Assembly: GCA_937875605.1 (NCBI GenBank)
Contig: CALLXZ010000107.1
Span: 1 to 6,044 of the forward strand
DNA length: 6,044 nucleotides
Direction: 5' to 3'
Source of the DNA: an uncultured Moheibacter sp.
GTDB taxonomy: Bacteria > Bacteroidota > Bacteroidia > Flavobacteriales > Weeksellaceae
Shown: positions 1 to 6,044 of the stretch, piece by piece
Numbering within the stretch: the stretch's first letter is position 1
How the letters are laid out: each line of letters opens with the position of its first letter
Notes under the pieces: generated by a model
Databases searched by the model: none
Told to the model about the DNA's origin: nothing
What the model saw: the letters and a program-made list of their open reading frames with translations, nothing else
Position numbers and translations under genes: made by a program

Positions 1-119
1 ATATCAAAAAATTATTGCAAACCAATAATTTAATGGGAAGTGAAAATTTCACGGAAGAATTCATCGAAAAATATACCCGCGAAAATATTCTGGATATCAA
101 TCCGAATTTGTTGTCTTAG
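1..119 (+). CDS. C-terminal end of an unidentified protein (partial gene)
   Basis: An open plus-strand frame (codons beginning at position 3) enters from the left edge and ends at a TAG at 117-119, giving about 38 C-terminal residues. The tail is polar and charged, with a segment reading NFTEEFIEKYTREN, and ends in NPNLLS. A real gene end is supported by the open frame and by the hairpin eight bases after the stop. The pattern of a Thr followed by F-I-E near the end faintly resembles the extreme C-terminus of biotin carboxylase subunits of acyl-CoA or pyruvate carboxylases, but the conserved glycine does not line up, so this is only a guess. No function is assigned. Confidence 0.6.
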   Translation, partial: IKKLLQTNNLMGSENFTEEFIEKYTRENILDINPNLLS

Positions 120-120
120 A

Positions 121-153
121 TAAAAATCGCCCGAAAATAAAATTTTCGGGCGA
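121..153 (-). terminator. Intrinsic terminator downstream of dps, possibly shared with the convergent gene
   Basis: Positions 127-138 and 142-153 form a perfect 12-bp inverted repeat around a three-base AAA loop, with a GC-rich core (CGCCCG/CGGGCG). Read on the minus strand, the hairpin follows the dps stop by 22 bases and is followed by five Ts (complement of 121-126), the classic rho-independent layout. On the plus strand the hairpin is followed by CTGGATTAT with no T run, so termination of the upstream gene here would be weaker, although the A-rich stretch just before the stem is typical of bidirectional terminators. Confidence 0.85.
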
Positions 154-175
154 CTGGATTATACAAATGAATCCT

Positions 176-652
176 TTATTTTCCACCTAAAAACGCTTTG
201 AGCATCCAAGCAGTTTTTTCCTGAAACGAAATGAAATCACTCATCATTGAATTAGTTCCTTCATCGTTTAATTCGTCTGATTTTTCTAAAATCTCTCTTT
301 CAATTTTCAATAATTCCTGAATGGAATCCAAAACCAGTTGAACCGATTTTGTCGCATCGGAAATATTTTTTCCAACTTTTACGGACGAATGCTCTACATA
401 ATCCTCAAACGTATGAAGCGGTGTTACTCCCAAAGTCAAAATCCTTTCTGCCACCAAATCCACTTTTTCCTGTGCATCCAGATACAATTCTTCGAATTTC
501 GGATGAAGCTGAAAAAACTGCTCACCTTTGATATTCCAATGCACACCACGTAAATTCTGATAATAAACCTGAAGATTTGCCAATAAAACATTCAAATCTT
601 CAGAAATTTCTTTACTGTTTGATTTTTCCAAACCTATGGTTGATAATTTCAT
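176..652 (-). CDS. dps: Dps-family DNA-binding ferritin-like protein
   Basis: This encodes a 158-residue protein of the Dps/miniferritin family, which forms hollow dodecamers in the cytoplasm, oxidises Fe(II) with hydrogen peroxide and stores the iron, protecting DNA from Fenton chemistry. The inter-subunit ferroxidase ligands are visible: H38 (in GVHWN), H50 (in LHPKFEE), D65 and E69 (in DLVAER). Their spacing of 12, 27 and 31 residues from the first His matches E. coli H51, H63, D78 and E82. Trp39 next to the first ligand is also typical. Length is normal for the family, and the rest reads as helices of a four-helix bundle. The N-terminus is short, with only two lysines in the first ten residues, so DNA binding through a long lysine-rich tail is not evident. 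The ATG at 652 is the only sensible start; no strong Shine-Dalgarno is seen. It diverges from the transporter gene, and oxyR, the usual regulator of dps, lies about 1.25 kb away. Confidence 0.96.
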   Translation of the reverse strand: MKLSTIGLEKSNSKEISEDLNVLLANLQVYYQNLRGVHWNIKGEQFFQLHPKFEELYLDAQEKVDLVAERILTLGVTPLHTFEDYVEHSSVKVGKNISDATKSVQLVLDSIQELLKIEREILEKSDELNDEGTNSMMSDFISFQEKTAWMLKAFLGGK

Positions 653-752
653 GATTTAAAATTTAAATTATTAATGAAATTTTAGTTTGATCTCCTTTAC
701 TTTTATTCTCCAAAACCATTCCAAATCTTACATCAACAAGATGAATTTCAGA

Positions 753-767
753 ATAGCGCTATCAATT
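753..767. promoter_or_regulatory. Candidate operator: palindrome ATAGCGCTAT plus TATCAATT
   Basis: Positions 753-762 are a perfect 10-base palindrome, ATAGCGCTAT, a GC-centred island in very AT-rich DNA between divergent dps and the transporter gene. It is continuous with TATCAATT, so the minus strand reads AATTGATAG (767 to 759). The same 9-base word occurs upstream of oxyR (1865-1873). ATAG and CTAT are the half-site cores of E. coli OxyR operators, but there they are spaced seven bases apart, not two. The site lies 106 bases upstream of the dps ATG and 152 bases upstream of the transporter start. A regulatory role is inference. Confidence 0.3.
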
Positions 768-792
768 ATTATTATCTATTTTAAAAATGTCG

Positions 793-807
793 GGGAAATT
801 TGTTCCC
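793..807. repeat. Small dyad GGGAA-N5-TTCCC in the dps/transporter intergenic region
   Basis: A 5-bp inverted repeat (793-797 with 803-807) with a five-base spacer sits in the middle of the divergent intergenic region. A G-T pair at 792/808 could extend it by one. It could be a protein-binding dyad or part of an untranslated leader hairpin. It is short, and nothing else marks it as functional. Confidence 0.2.
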
Positions 808-893
808 TATTTTATTTGGCTCTATTATCACAAAAATCCCCTTAATTGCATGATGATGTGTGTTTTTTCTGAATAATGAATCTTAAAATTAAA

Positions 894-901
894 TACCTTC
901 G
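894..901 (+). promoter_or_regulatory. Candidate -7 element (TACCTTCG) for the transporter gene
   Basis: TACCTTCG matches seven of eight positions of the Bacteroidota -7 consensus TAnnTTTG and lies 18 bases before the proposed TTG start at 920. No convincing -33 TTTG is found about 19-20 bases upstream. A transcript starting a few bases after it would have a leader of only about 10-15 bases. Confidence 0.28.
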
Positions 902-919
902 CAACTTATAATTCTTTTT

Positions 920-1813
920 TTGAAAGATTACCTATTTGTCTTTTCGGTTCTTGCAGTAGCTATCATTTGGGGAACTACATTTCTGGGAATTCGTATTTCG
1001 GTGGAAACGATTCCCGGTTGGTTTGTGGCAGGGATCAGACAACTGATCGCCGCTATCATTTTACTTTTCGTATTGATTTTCAAAAAAGAATTAAAATGGA
1101 TCGGATGGAAAAACCTTAAAATCCAAATCATATTTTCTATGCTTATGTTGGTGATTGCAAACGGAATGACGACGGTTGCGGAAGAACATATTACGAGTAG
1201 TTTGGCATCGCTCATCAGCGCAACTTCGCCTATTTTTGTTTTTCTGGGAAGCATAATTTTCGGCTTGCAAAAATTTAATTATCGTTCGCTCATTGGAATT
1301 TTACTTGGGTTTTCAGGCGTTGTATTTATTTTTTGGGATGGAATAAATGATTTACTGAATCCAGATTTTAGAATGGGAATTTTGTTCATTTTCATCGCGA
1401 TTTTGGGATGGGCTGTCGGAAGTGTTTTCACGAAAAAATTGAATTATAAAAATGAAAATATTTCCTTGAATCTTTTTTATCAATTTTTGTTTGCAGGCAT
1501 CTTCCAATTGATTATTGCATTCCTATTTACTAAAAATTTCAATTTTGAGAATTGGAATTTGAGAAGCAGTTTAGCGATGGTTTATCTGGCAATATTTGGG
1601 TCGGTGATTGCTTATTTCGCATTTCACTATGCGTTACGAAAGATTTCGCCCACACAGATTTCCATTCTTTCGTATATTAACACCATGATTGCCATATTCC
1701 TTGGTTGGCTGGTATTGGACGAAGAAATTTCACTCAAATTTATAGTGGCAGCCATTTTAATTATTACGGGCGTTTTCATCACGAATTATAAACCCAAATT
1801 ACTTTCTAAATAA
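920..1813 (+). CDS. EamA/DMT-family inner-membrane transporter
   Basis: This encodes a 297-residue hydrophobic protein with about ten membrane helices (roughly residues 5-22, 33-55, 66-84, 92-115, 121-140, 150-170, 183-203, 216-237, 243-264 and 273-290). It has the two-fold internal repeat of the drug/metabolite transporter superfamily. The EamA hallmarks are the WGTTF motif in helix 1 and the parallel segments at about 99-138 and 250-289, each ending in a GV(V/F)-type helix. Length is normal for the family. Substrates vary widely (amino acids, metabolites, drugs), and none can be named here. The start is TTG at 920: the frame is open only back to 893, no ATG or GTG lies in that stretch, and the next Met is around residue 74, inside helix 3. 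TTG gives MKDYLF followed directly by helix 1. The gene lies between dps and oxyR but reads as a stand-alone gene. Confidence 0.9.
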   Translation: MKDYLFVFSVLAVAIIWGTTFLGIRISVETIPGWFVAGIRQLIAAIILLFVLIFKKELKWIGWKNLKIQIIFSMLMLVIANGMTTVAEEHITSSLASLISATSPIFVFLGSIIFGLQKFNYRSLIGILLGFSGVVFIFWDGINDLLNPDFRMGILFIFIAILGWAVGSVFTKKLNYKNENISLNLFYQFLFAGIFQLIIAFLFTKNFNFENWNLRSSLAMVYLAIFGSVIAYFAFHYALRKISPTQISILSYINTMIAIFLGWLVLDEEISLKFIVAAILIITGVFITNYKPKLLSK

Positions 1814-1864
1814 TCCATAATTTTATCAATTCCAGCAAATTCATTTTAAATTAATGATAATTAA

Positions 1865-1891
1865 AATTGATAGAATTTGTATCTTTATCAA
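1865..1891 (+). promoter_or_regulatory. Candidate OxyR (auto)regulatory site with inverted repeat TTGATA-N13-TATCAA
   Basis: In the 90-base gap before oxyR, TTGATA (1867-1872) and TATCAA (1886-1891) form a perfect 6-bp inverted repeat with a 13-base spacer. It starts with the 9-base word AATTGATAG, also found upstream of dps, and it encloses the candidate -7 element. A third half-site, TATCAA, lies at 1824-1829. LysR-type regulators commonly bind dyads overlapping their own promoter and repress it, so autoregulation by OxyR is a reasonable inference. The exact T-N11-A spacing of the family is not evident here. Confidence 0.3.
1880..1887 (+). promoter_or_regulatory. Candidate -7 element (TATCTTTA) for oxyR
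   Basis: TATCTTTA differs from the Bacteroidota consensus TAnnTTTG only at the last base and ends 16 bases before the oxyR ATG. The identical octamer precedes uvrD at a similar distance. No clear -33 TTTG is present at the usual spacing. Confidence 0.35.
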
Positions 1892-1903
1892 AATTTTTTA
1901 TAG

Positions 1904-2851
1904 ATGACTTTAGTTCAATTGGAATATGTTTTAGCTGTAGCCGAACATAAAAATTTCACCTTAGCAGCAGAAAAATCGTTTGTAACGCAACCTACTTTGA
2001 GTATGCAGATTCAAAAGTTGGAAAAGGAACTCAACATAGAAATATTTGACCGGTCAGGTCAGCCGATTAAACTGACTCAAATCGGAGAAAAAGTAGTTGA
2101 ACAAGCTAAAATCATCCTGAAAGAAGCCCACAAAATGTCCCATTTGGTTTTTGAAGAAAAAGGACAATTGGAAGGCGATTTTTACATTGGTGTCATTCCG
2201 ACTGTTTTGCCAACTTTAGTTCCGTTATTTTACAGGACTTTTGAAAAGGCGTTTCCAAAATCAAACCTCATCATCAAAGAACTTCAAACAGATGAAATCA
2301 TCCATAATTTACAAGAAGGAACTTTGGATTTCGGGATCGTCGTGACGCCTTTGCATGAAGAACATATCGTAGAAAAAGTGTTGTATTACGAGCCCTTGGT
2401 GGGTTATATTCCAGCTTCGCATCCACTTCACAAAAAAAAATCAATTGATGTTTCAGATTTAGAATCGGACAGCTTATTGTTATTGAAAGAAGGGCATTGT
2501 TTCCGAAATAATGTGCTCAATCTTTGTGAACCCGCAAAACTAAAAGCGCAGCCCGTTCGTCTGGACAGCGGAAGTTTAGACACGTTGGTCAAACTGGCAA
2601 ATGAAGGTTATGGAATGACTTTGCTTCCGTCTTTGCACGCAGAAGATTTACCTTCGGAATCTAAAAAGAATATTCGTTATTTTGCTGATCCCGCACCTAC
2701 TCGCCAGGTAAGTTTGGTTTATCATCATTCCAATTTAAGGACTTCGTTTGTAGAAAATTTAGGAAAAACAATTCAAAGTGTTTTACGTGGAAAAATTTTT
2801 CTGGACAAAAATGAAAATGTGACTTCGCCTTTGATTAGTCTGCCGAAGTAA
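1904..2851 (+). CDS. oxyR: OxyR-type hydrogen peroxide-sensing LysR transcriptional regulator
   Basis: This encodes a 315-residue LysR-type regulator. The winged helix-turn-helix occupies about residues 1-60 (LEYVLAVAEHKNFTLAAEKSFVTQPTLS), followed by a linker helix and a two-lobed effector domain from about 90. Specific assignment as OxyR rests on the redox loop KEGHCFRNNVLNLC. C199 and C208 sit nine residues apart and carry the same numbers as the peroxidatic and resolving cysteines of E. coli OxyR. H198 and R201 of that loop and T100 (GVIPT) are also kept; position 202 is Asn where E. coli has Asp. In the family, peroxide oxidises the first Cys to form a disulfide with the second, switching the tetramer to activate catalase, peroxiredoxin and dps genes. 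The ATG at 1904 places the HTH at its standard position. The tail after about residue 300 (DKNENVTSPLISLPK) is hydrophilic, and its last codons overlap a repeat-like junction. Nearby dps is a likely target. Confidence 0.94.
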   Translation: MTLVQLEYVLAVAEHKNFTLAAEKSFVTQPTLSMQIQKLEKELNIEIFDRSGQPIKLTQIGEKVVEQAKIILKEAHKMSHLVFEEKGQLEGDFYIGVIPTVLPTLVPLFYRTFEKAFPKSNLIIKELQTDEIIHNLQEGTLDFGIVVTPLHEEHIVEKVLYYEPLVGYIPASHPLHKKKSIDVSDLESDSLLLLKEGHCFRNNVLNLCEPAKLKAQPVRLDSGSLDTLVKLANEGYGMTLLPSLHAEDLPSESKKNIRYFADPAPTRQVSLVYHHSNLRTSFVENLGKTIQSVLRGKIFLDKNENVTSPLISLPK

Positions 2852-2880
2852 AAAAATCCTTCGTTTCTCAAAATGACAAA
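2844..2880. repeat. Possible decayed dispersed palindromic repeat at the oxyR/aroC convergent junction
   Basis: On the minus strand this stretch contains TTTGTCATTTTGAGAAACG followed by AAGGATTTTTTT. It resembles the intergenic elements of the form GTCATTCTGAG...GAAGAATC that I recall being scattered in Bacteroidota genomes. CGAAG (2844-2848) and CTTCG (2859-2863) form a 5-bp dyad with a 10-base loop containing the oxyR stop. The element would encode the last residues of OxyR and AroC. A single copy in this window cannot prove a repeat family. No better terminator is visible between the two genes, so the dyad may be the only one. Confidence 0.3.
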
Positions 2881-3941
2881 CCGGAACTATTTCTAGAATT
2901 ATTAGCCAAAACAAAATCCAATAAAACCATTGCTGCCAAAGCTTCCACAATTGGCACAGCACGCGGAACGACACAAGGATCATGTCTTCCTTTACCTTGC
3001 ATTTTCACGATTTCACCTTTTGAATTAATCGTTTCTTGTTCTTGCATGATGGTCGCCACAGGTTTAAAAGCTACTCTGAAATAAATATCCATTCCGTTTG
3101 AAATTCCACCCTGAATTCCACCTGAAAGATTGGATTTTGTAGTACCATCTTCGTTGAACAAATCATTGTGTTCCGAACCTTTCATCTTGGCTCCACAAAA
3201 CCCGCTTCCGTATTCAAAACCTTTTACTGCATTGATGCTCAGCATCGCTTGTCCTAATCTTGCATGGAGTTTATCGAAAACCGGTTCACCCAAACCAATT
3301 GGTACATTTTTTAAAACACAAGTCACTGTACCGCCAATTGTATCACCGGCTTTTCGAACTTCTTGAATTTTAGCAATCATTTGTTCGGCAACTTCTTCAT
3401 CGGGACAACGAACGATGTTGGATTCAACTTTGGAAAAATCCAATGCTTGGTATGGTTTCTCTAAAAATAAGCCACCGACCGAAGAAGTATAAGCATTGAT
3501 TTCAATTCCTTTAAGAATTTGTTTTGCGATTGCACCCCCAACAATCCAGTTGGCAGTTTCACGCGCAGAACTCCTCCCTCCTCCTCTATGGTCACGGATT
3601 CCGTATTTTTGTTGATAAGTAAAATCTGCGTGTGAAGGACGAAACACCTCTTCAATATGTCCGTAATCTTTTGATTTTTGATTTTCATTTGGAATGATAA
3701 AACCGATTGATGTACCTGTCGTTTTTCCATCGAAAATACCGGAAAGAAATTGTACGGTATCACTTTCTTTACGTTGGGTAACGATGTTGGATTGACCGGG
3801 TTTGCGTCTGTCTAATTCGTATTGAATCTTTTCCGAATCCAGTTCTATTCCTGCAGGACAACCGTCGAGGATTCCACCGATGGCTTCACCGTGACTTTCA
3901 CCAAATGTGGTAAGTCTGTAAATTTTTCCCAATGTATTCAT
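2868..3941 (-). CDS. aroC: Chorismate synthase
   Basis: AroC catalyses the last step of the shikimate pathway: anti-1,4 elimination of phosphate from 5-enolpyruvylshikimate-3-phosphate to give chorismate, the precursor of aromatic amino acids, folate and quinones. It needs reduced FMN and acts as a cytosolic homotetramer. All three family signatures are present in the 357-residue product: TTFGESHG with H17 and DGCPAG (11-31), RPSHADFTY with H104 followed by [14 protein letters not shown] (101-129), and [20 protein letters not shown] (318-337). H17 and H104 are the expected acid-base histidines. The ATG at 3941 is chosen because [18 protein letters not shown] is the normal N-terminus. The frame stays open to an ATG at 4037, but the 32 extra residues are unconserved in character and would overlap the start of uvrD. 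The last residues (NSSGLSF) run into the repeat-like junction with oxyR. Confidence 0.97.
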   Translation of the reverse strand: MNTLGKIYRLTTFGESHGEAIGGILDGCPAGIELDSEKIQYELDRRKPGQSNIVTQRKESDTVQFLSGIFDGKTTGTSIGFIIPNENQKSKDYGHIEEVFRPSHADFTYQQKYGIRDHRGGGRSSARETANWIVGGAIAKQILKGIEINAYTSSVGGLFLEKPYQALDFSKVESNIVRCPDEEVAEQMIAKIQEVRKAGDTIGGTVTCVLKNVPIGLGEPVFDKLHARLGQAMLSINAVKGFEYGSGFCGAKMKGSEHNDLFNEDGTTKSNLSGGIQGGISNGMDIYFRVAFKPVATIMQEQETINSKGEIVKMQGKGRHDPCVVPRAVPIVEALAAMVLLDFVLANNSRNSSGLSF

Positions 3942-3945
3942 TTCA

Positions 3946-3953
3946 CAAAAATA
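3946..3953 (-). promoter_or_regulatory. Candidate -7 element (TATTTTTG) for aroC
   Basis: Read on the minus strand, TATTTTTG is a full match to the Bacteroidota -7 consensus TAnnTTTG. It ends only four bases before the aroC ATG at 3941. If used, transcription would start at or very near the ATG, giving a leaderless or almost leaderless mRNA. No clear -33 TTTG lies about 19-20 bases upstream, so the match may be chance. Confidence 0.35.
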
Positions 3954-3957
3954 CAAC

Positions 3958-3990
3958 TTCTGAATTCTGACTTCTCCATTCTTATCTTTA
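3958..3990 (+). promoter_or_regulatory. Candidate promoter for uvrD (TTCTG ... TATCTTTA)
   Basis: TATCTTTA at 3983-3990 matches TAnnTTTG except for the last base. TTCTG at 3958-3962, with 20 bases between, could serve as a degenerate -33 TTTG element. The -7 element ends 13 bases before the ATG at 4004. The same octamer lies before oxyR, which supports it as a real housekeeping -7 sequence in this genome. The 62-base gap therefore holds divergent candidate promoters for aroC and uvrD. Confidence 0.4.
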
Positions 3991-4003
3991 AATTTGCAGG
4001 AAG

Positions 4004-6044
4004 ATGAAGAATTATTTAGAAGAATTAAACGAGCCACAACGAGAAGCAGTAGAAGCTACAGAAGGACCACTGATGGTCATAGCAGGAGCCGGTTCAGGAA
4101 AAACAAGGGTTTTAACCTATCGCATAGCGCATTTGATGGAAAAAGGAGTGGATTCTTTTAATATCCTTTCGTTGACTTTTACTAACAAAGCAGCGCGGGA
4201 AATGAAAGACCGTATCTCCAAGGTTGTGGGAGCTACAGAAGCTAAAAATCTCTGGATGGGAACTTTTCACTCAATTTTTGCACGAATTCTACGTGTGGAA
4301 GCTACACGATTGGGTTATCCTTCCGATTTTACGATTTATGATACGCAAGATACCCAAAGTGTGATAAAAAAAGTATTGGAAGAATTGCAGTTAGATAAAG
4401 ATATATATAAGCCCAAACAAGTCCTTCATCGCATTTCTCAATTTAAAAATAATCTGATCACCGTTCGGGCATATCATAATACACCTGAATTAATTGAAGC
4501 CGATACGGCTGCAATGCGACCTAAAATGGGCGAAGTATATCGGGCGTATGTCGATAAATGTTTCAAATCCGGAGCCATGGATTTTGATGACTTATTGCTT
4601 CGAACCAATGAAGTTCTGACGCGGTTTCCGGAAGTTTTGGCAAAATACCAAGAGCGTTTCAAATATATTTTGGTCGATGAGTATCAGGATACTAACCATT
4701 CACAGTATTTGATTGTTAAAGCATTAGCTTCTCGTTATGAGAATTTATGTGTAGTGGGAGATGATGCGCAGAGTATTTATGCATTTCGCGGAGCAAATAT
4801 TCGTAATATTTTATCCTTCAAACAGGATTATCCGGATGCAAAAGTAATTGCCTTGGAACAAAATTACCGTTCAACCAAAACAATTGTAGGTGCTGCCAAT
4901 CAAATCATCGCACAAAACCGGGATCAATTGGAAAAAAATGTATGGACGGCAAATGACCAGGGACAAACGATTCCTGTTTACCGCGCACTGACGGATGCCG
5001 ACGAAGCCCGTTATGTTGCTTCGCAAATCTGGGAATTGCAAATCAATGAACATTTGAAACATAAAGATTTTGCCGTTTTATATCGCACAAATGCTCAGTC
5101 ACGCGCCATAGAAGAAGCTTTGCGAAAACGAAATCTGCCCTATCGGGTATTTGGTGGAACCTCGTTTTTCCAACGAAAGGAAATCAAAGATTTAATTGCC
5201 TATTTACGGTTATTGATTAATCAAAATGACGAAGAAGCTTTGCTACGAATTATCAATTATCCGGCAAGAGGAATTGGTCAAACTACTTTGAATAAATTGA
5301 CAGTTGCTTCAGGCGAATTTGAAAAAACCGTGTATGAAATTCTCGAAAACATTGCTCAATACAATTCAAAAATCGGTTTGAACGGTCCAACTGCCCAGAA
5401 GTTAAACGATTTCATCACCATGATCAAAAGTTTCAAGGTAATGCTTCAAAATCATGATGTATACGAAGTGGCTTCGCATGTTGCTAAAACGACCGGATTG
5501 ATCAAATCGCTGAAAGAAGACGATACTCCAGAAGGAATTTCCCGTTTGGAAAACGTGCAGGAATTGTTAAACAGCATTCAGGGTTATGTGGAAGAACAAA
5601 AACAATTAGACGAAGGAGATCCTTCGTTAAGTGGATTTTTAGAAAATGTGGCGCTTGCGACCGATGCGGACGGTGAGGATGATGATGATAATAAAGTTTC
5701 GCTGATGACGGTGCATTTGGCAAAAGGATTGGAATTTCCTGCGGTATTTATTGTCGGTTTAGAAGAAAATCTTTTTCCATCCATGATGAATCTGAATACC
5801 CGACAGGAATTGGAAGAAGAAAGACGTTTGTTTTATGTGGCGCTTACGCGCGCTGAGAAATTTGCTCAGCTTACCTATTCGGTTTCCCGATTTCGTTGGG
5901 GAAAAATTGTGGACAGTGAGCCGAGTCGTTTTTTGGAAGAAATCGATGATAAATATTTGGAATGGAAAAATCTGAATGTAGGTCTTCCTCTGAATAAAAG
6001 CGGATTAAACATCAATTTGTTTGATGATGACTATTCGCAAGTTC
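4004..6044 (+). CDS. uvrD: UvrD/PcrA-type 3'-5' DNA helicase (3' end outside the window)
   Basis: This superfamily 1A helicase unwinds DNA in nucleotide excision and mismatch repair and removes RecA filaments and stalled complexes. The frame is open from the ATG at 4004 to the window edge (680 full codons), so the family's remaining C-terminal part is missing here. Visible motifs are: Q motif LNEPQ (Q12), Walker A AGAGSGKT (27-34, K33), Ia LTFTNKAA (57-64), Ib GTFHS (86-90), II VDEYQDT (D225, E226, Q228), [17 protein letters not shown] (from 250), IV QNYRST (286-291), [11 protein letters not shown] (569-578) and [14 protein letters not shown] (607-618, R616). All catalytic residues are intact. 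In motif V the usual Ser after His is Leu, a variant I associate with Bacteroidota enzymes. An acidic run (D554-D562) lies just before motif V. AGGAAG directly abuts the ATG, too close for an ideal ribosome site. PcrA and UvrD cannot be separated by sequence alone. Confidence 0.97.
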   Translation, partial: MKNYLEELNEPQREAVEATEGPLMVIAGAGSGKTRVLTYRIAHLMEKGVDSFNILSLTFTNKAAREMKDRISKVVGATEAKNLWMGTFHSIFARILRVEATRLGYPSDFTIYDTQDTQSVIKKVLEELQLDKDIYKPKQVLHRISQFKNNLITVRAYHNTPELIEADTAAMRPKMGEVYRAYVDKCFKSGAMDFDDLLLRTNEVLTRFPEVLAKYQERFKYILVDEYQDTNHSQYLIVKALASRYENLCVVGDDAQSIYAFRGANIRNILSFKQDYPDAKVIALEQNYRSTKTIVGAANQIIAQNRDQLEKNVWTANDQGQTIPVYRALTDADEARYVASQIWELQINEHLKHKDFAVLYRTNAQSRAIEEALRKRNLPYRVFGGTSFFQRKEIKDLIAYLRLLINQNDEEALLRIINYPARGIGQTTLNKLTVASGEFEKTVYEILENIAQYNSKIGLNGPTAQKLNDFITMIKSFKVMLQNHDVYEVASHVAKTTGLIKSLKEDDTPEGISRLENVQELLNSIQGYVEEQKQLDEGDPSLSGFLENVALATDADGEDDDDNKVSLMTVHLAKGLEFPAVFIVGLEENLFPSMMNLNTRQELEEERRLFYVALTRAEKFAQLTYSVSRFRWGKIVDSEPSRFLEEIDDKYLEWKNLNVGLPLNKSGLNINLFDDDYSQV

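Noticed and set aside
654..668. AT-only inverted repeat ATTTAAA-A-TTTAAAT just upstream of the dps start
   Set aside because: The composition is only A and T in a region that is nearly all A and T, so the symmetry carries little information.
876..911. Tiny upstream reading frame (MNLKIKYLRNL) before the transporter gene
   Set aside because: Eleven codons in AT-rich DNA are expected by chance, and the candidate -7 element lies inside it, so it would probably not be transcribed.
928..1254. Minus-strand open frame of 108 codons inside the transporter gene
   Set aside because: It is antisense to a clear EamA coding sequence and resembles no known protein; its openness follows from codon bias of the real gene.
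2783..2983. Minus-strand frame spanning the oxyR/aroC junction
   Set aside because: It overlaps the ends of two well-supported genes and its translation is low-complexity and unlike any recognised family.
3461..3763. Second minus-strand frame of 100 codons inside aroC
   Set aside because: It is an out-of-frame shadow of aroC, which has all family signatures in the other frame.
3942..4037. N-terminal extension of aroC by 32 residues to an upstream ATG
   Set aside because: The canonical chorismate synthase N-terminus begins at the ATG at 3941. The extension has no family character and would overlap the first 34 bases of uvrD and cover the divergent promoter gap.
1..6044. Novel defence, mobile or CRISPR-type system
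   Set aside because: Every sizeable gene is accounted for by a known family, there are no spaced direct repeats, integrases or transposases, and no base-composition break is apparent by eye.

Overview
The window looks like ordinary chromosome from a low-GC member of the Bacteroidota, most likely class Flavobacteriia and perhaps the Weeksellaceae. Four observations point there. The DNA is AT-rich. Shine-Dalgarno sequences are weak or absent. Several upstream regions carry TAnnTTTG-like -7 elements, the form used by Bacteroidota sigma factors. The Dps, OxyR, chorismate synthase and UvrD proteins also read as the Bacteroidota versions. The species assignment is inference; no rRNA or other marker is present.

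Layout from left to right. (1) The last 38 codons of an unidentified plus-strand gene end at 119. (2) A perfect 12-bp hairpin at 127-153 separates it from a convergent dps gene (minus, 652 to 176). (3) A 267-base region (653-919) lies between dps and the divergent transporter gene; it holds a short palindrome and a weak dyad but no gene. (4) An EamA/DMT-family ten-helix transporter (plus, 920-1813) appears to start at TTG. (5) A 90-base AT-rich gap holds an inverted repeat and a candidate -7 element, followed by oxyR (plus, 1904-2851). (6) oxyR converges with aroC (minus, 3941 to 2868) with only 16 bases between the stops; the junction resembles a decayed dispersed repeat. (7) A 62-base divergent promoter region (3942-4003) separates aroC from a uvrD/pcrA-type helicase gene (plus, from 4004), which is still open at the end of the window after 680 codons.

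Functionally, dps and oxyR form a peroxide-defence pair. OxyR keeps the two redox cysteines of the peroxide sensor at the same residue numbers as in E. coli (199 and 208), and Dps has the full ferroxidase ligand spacing. The transporter gene lies between the two. A 9-base word containing the ATAG core known from E. coli OxyR sites occurs upstream of both dps and oxyR. This is a testable link but could be chance at this AT content. aroC (last step to chorismate) and uvrD (DNA repair helicase) are housekeeping genes with no visible functional tie to the stress pair.

I see no mobile element with a transposase, CRISPR array, tRNA, rRNA or prophage, and no clearly novel system. The points most worth following up are the possible OxyR operators, the TTG start of the transporter, and the repeat-like junction that encodes the C-terminal ends of two proteins.
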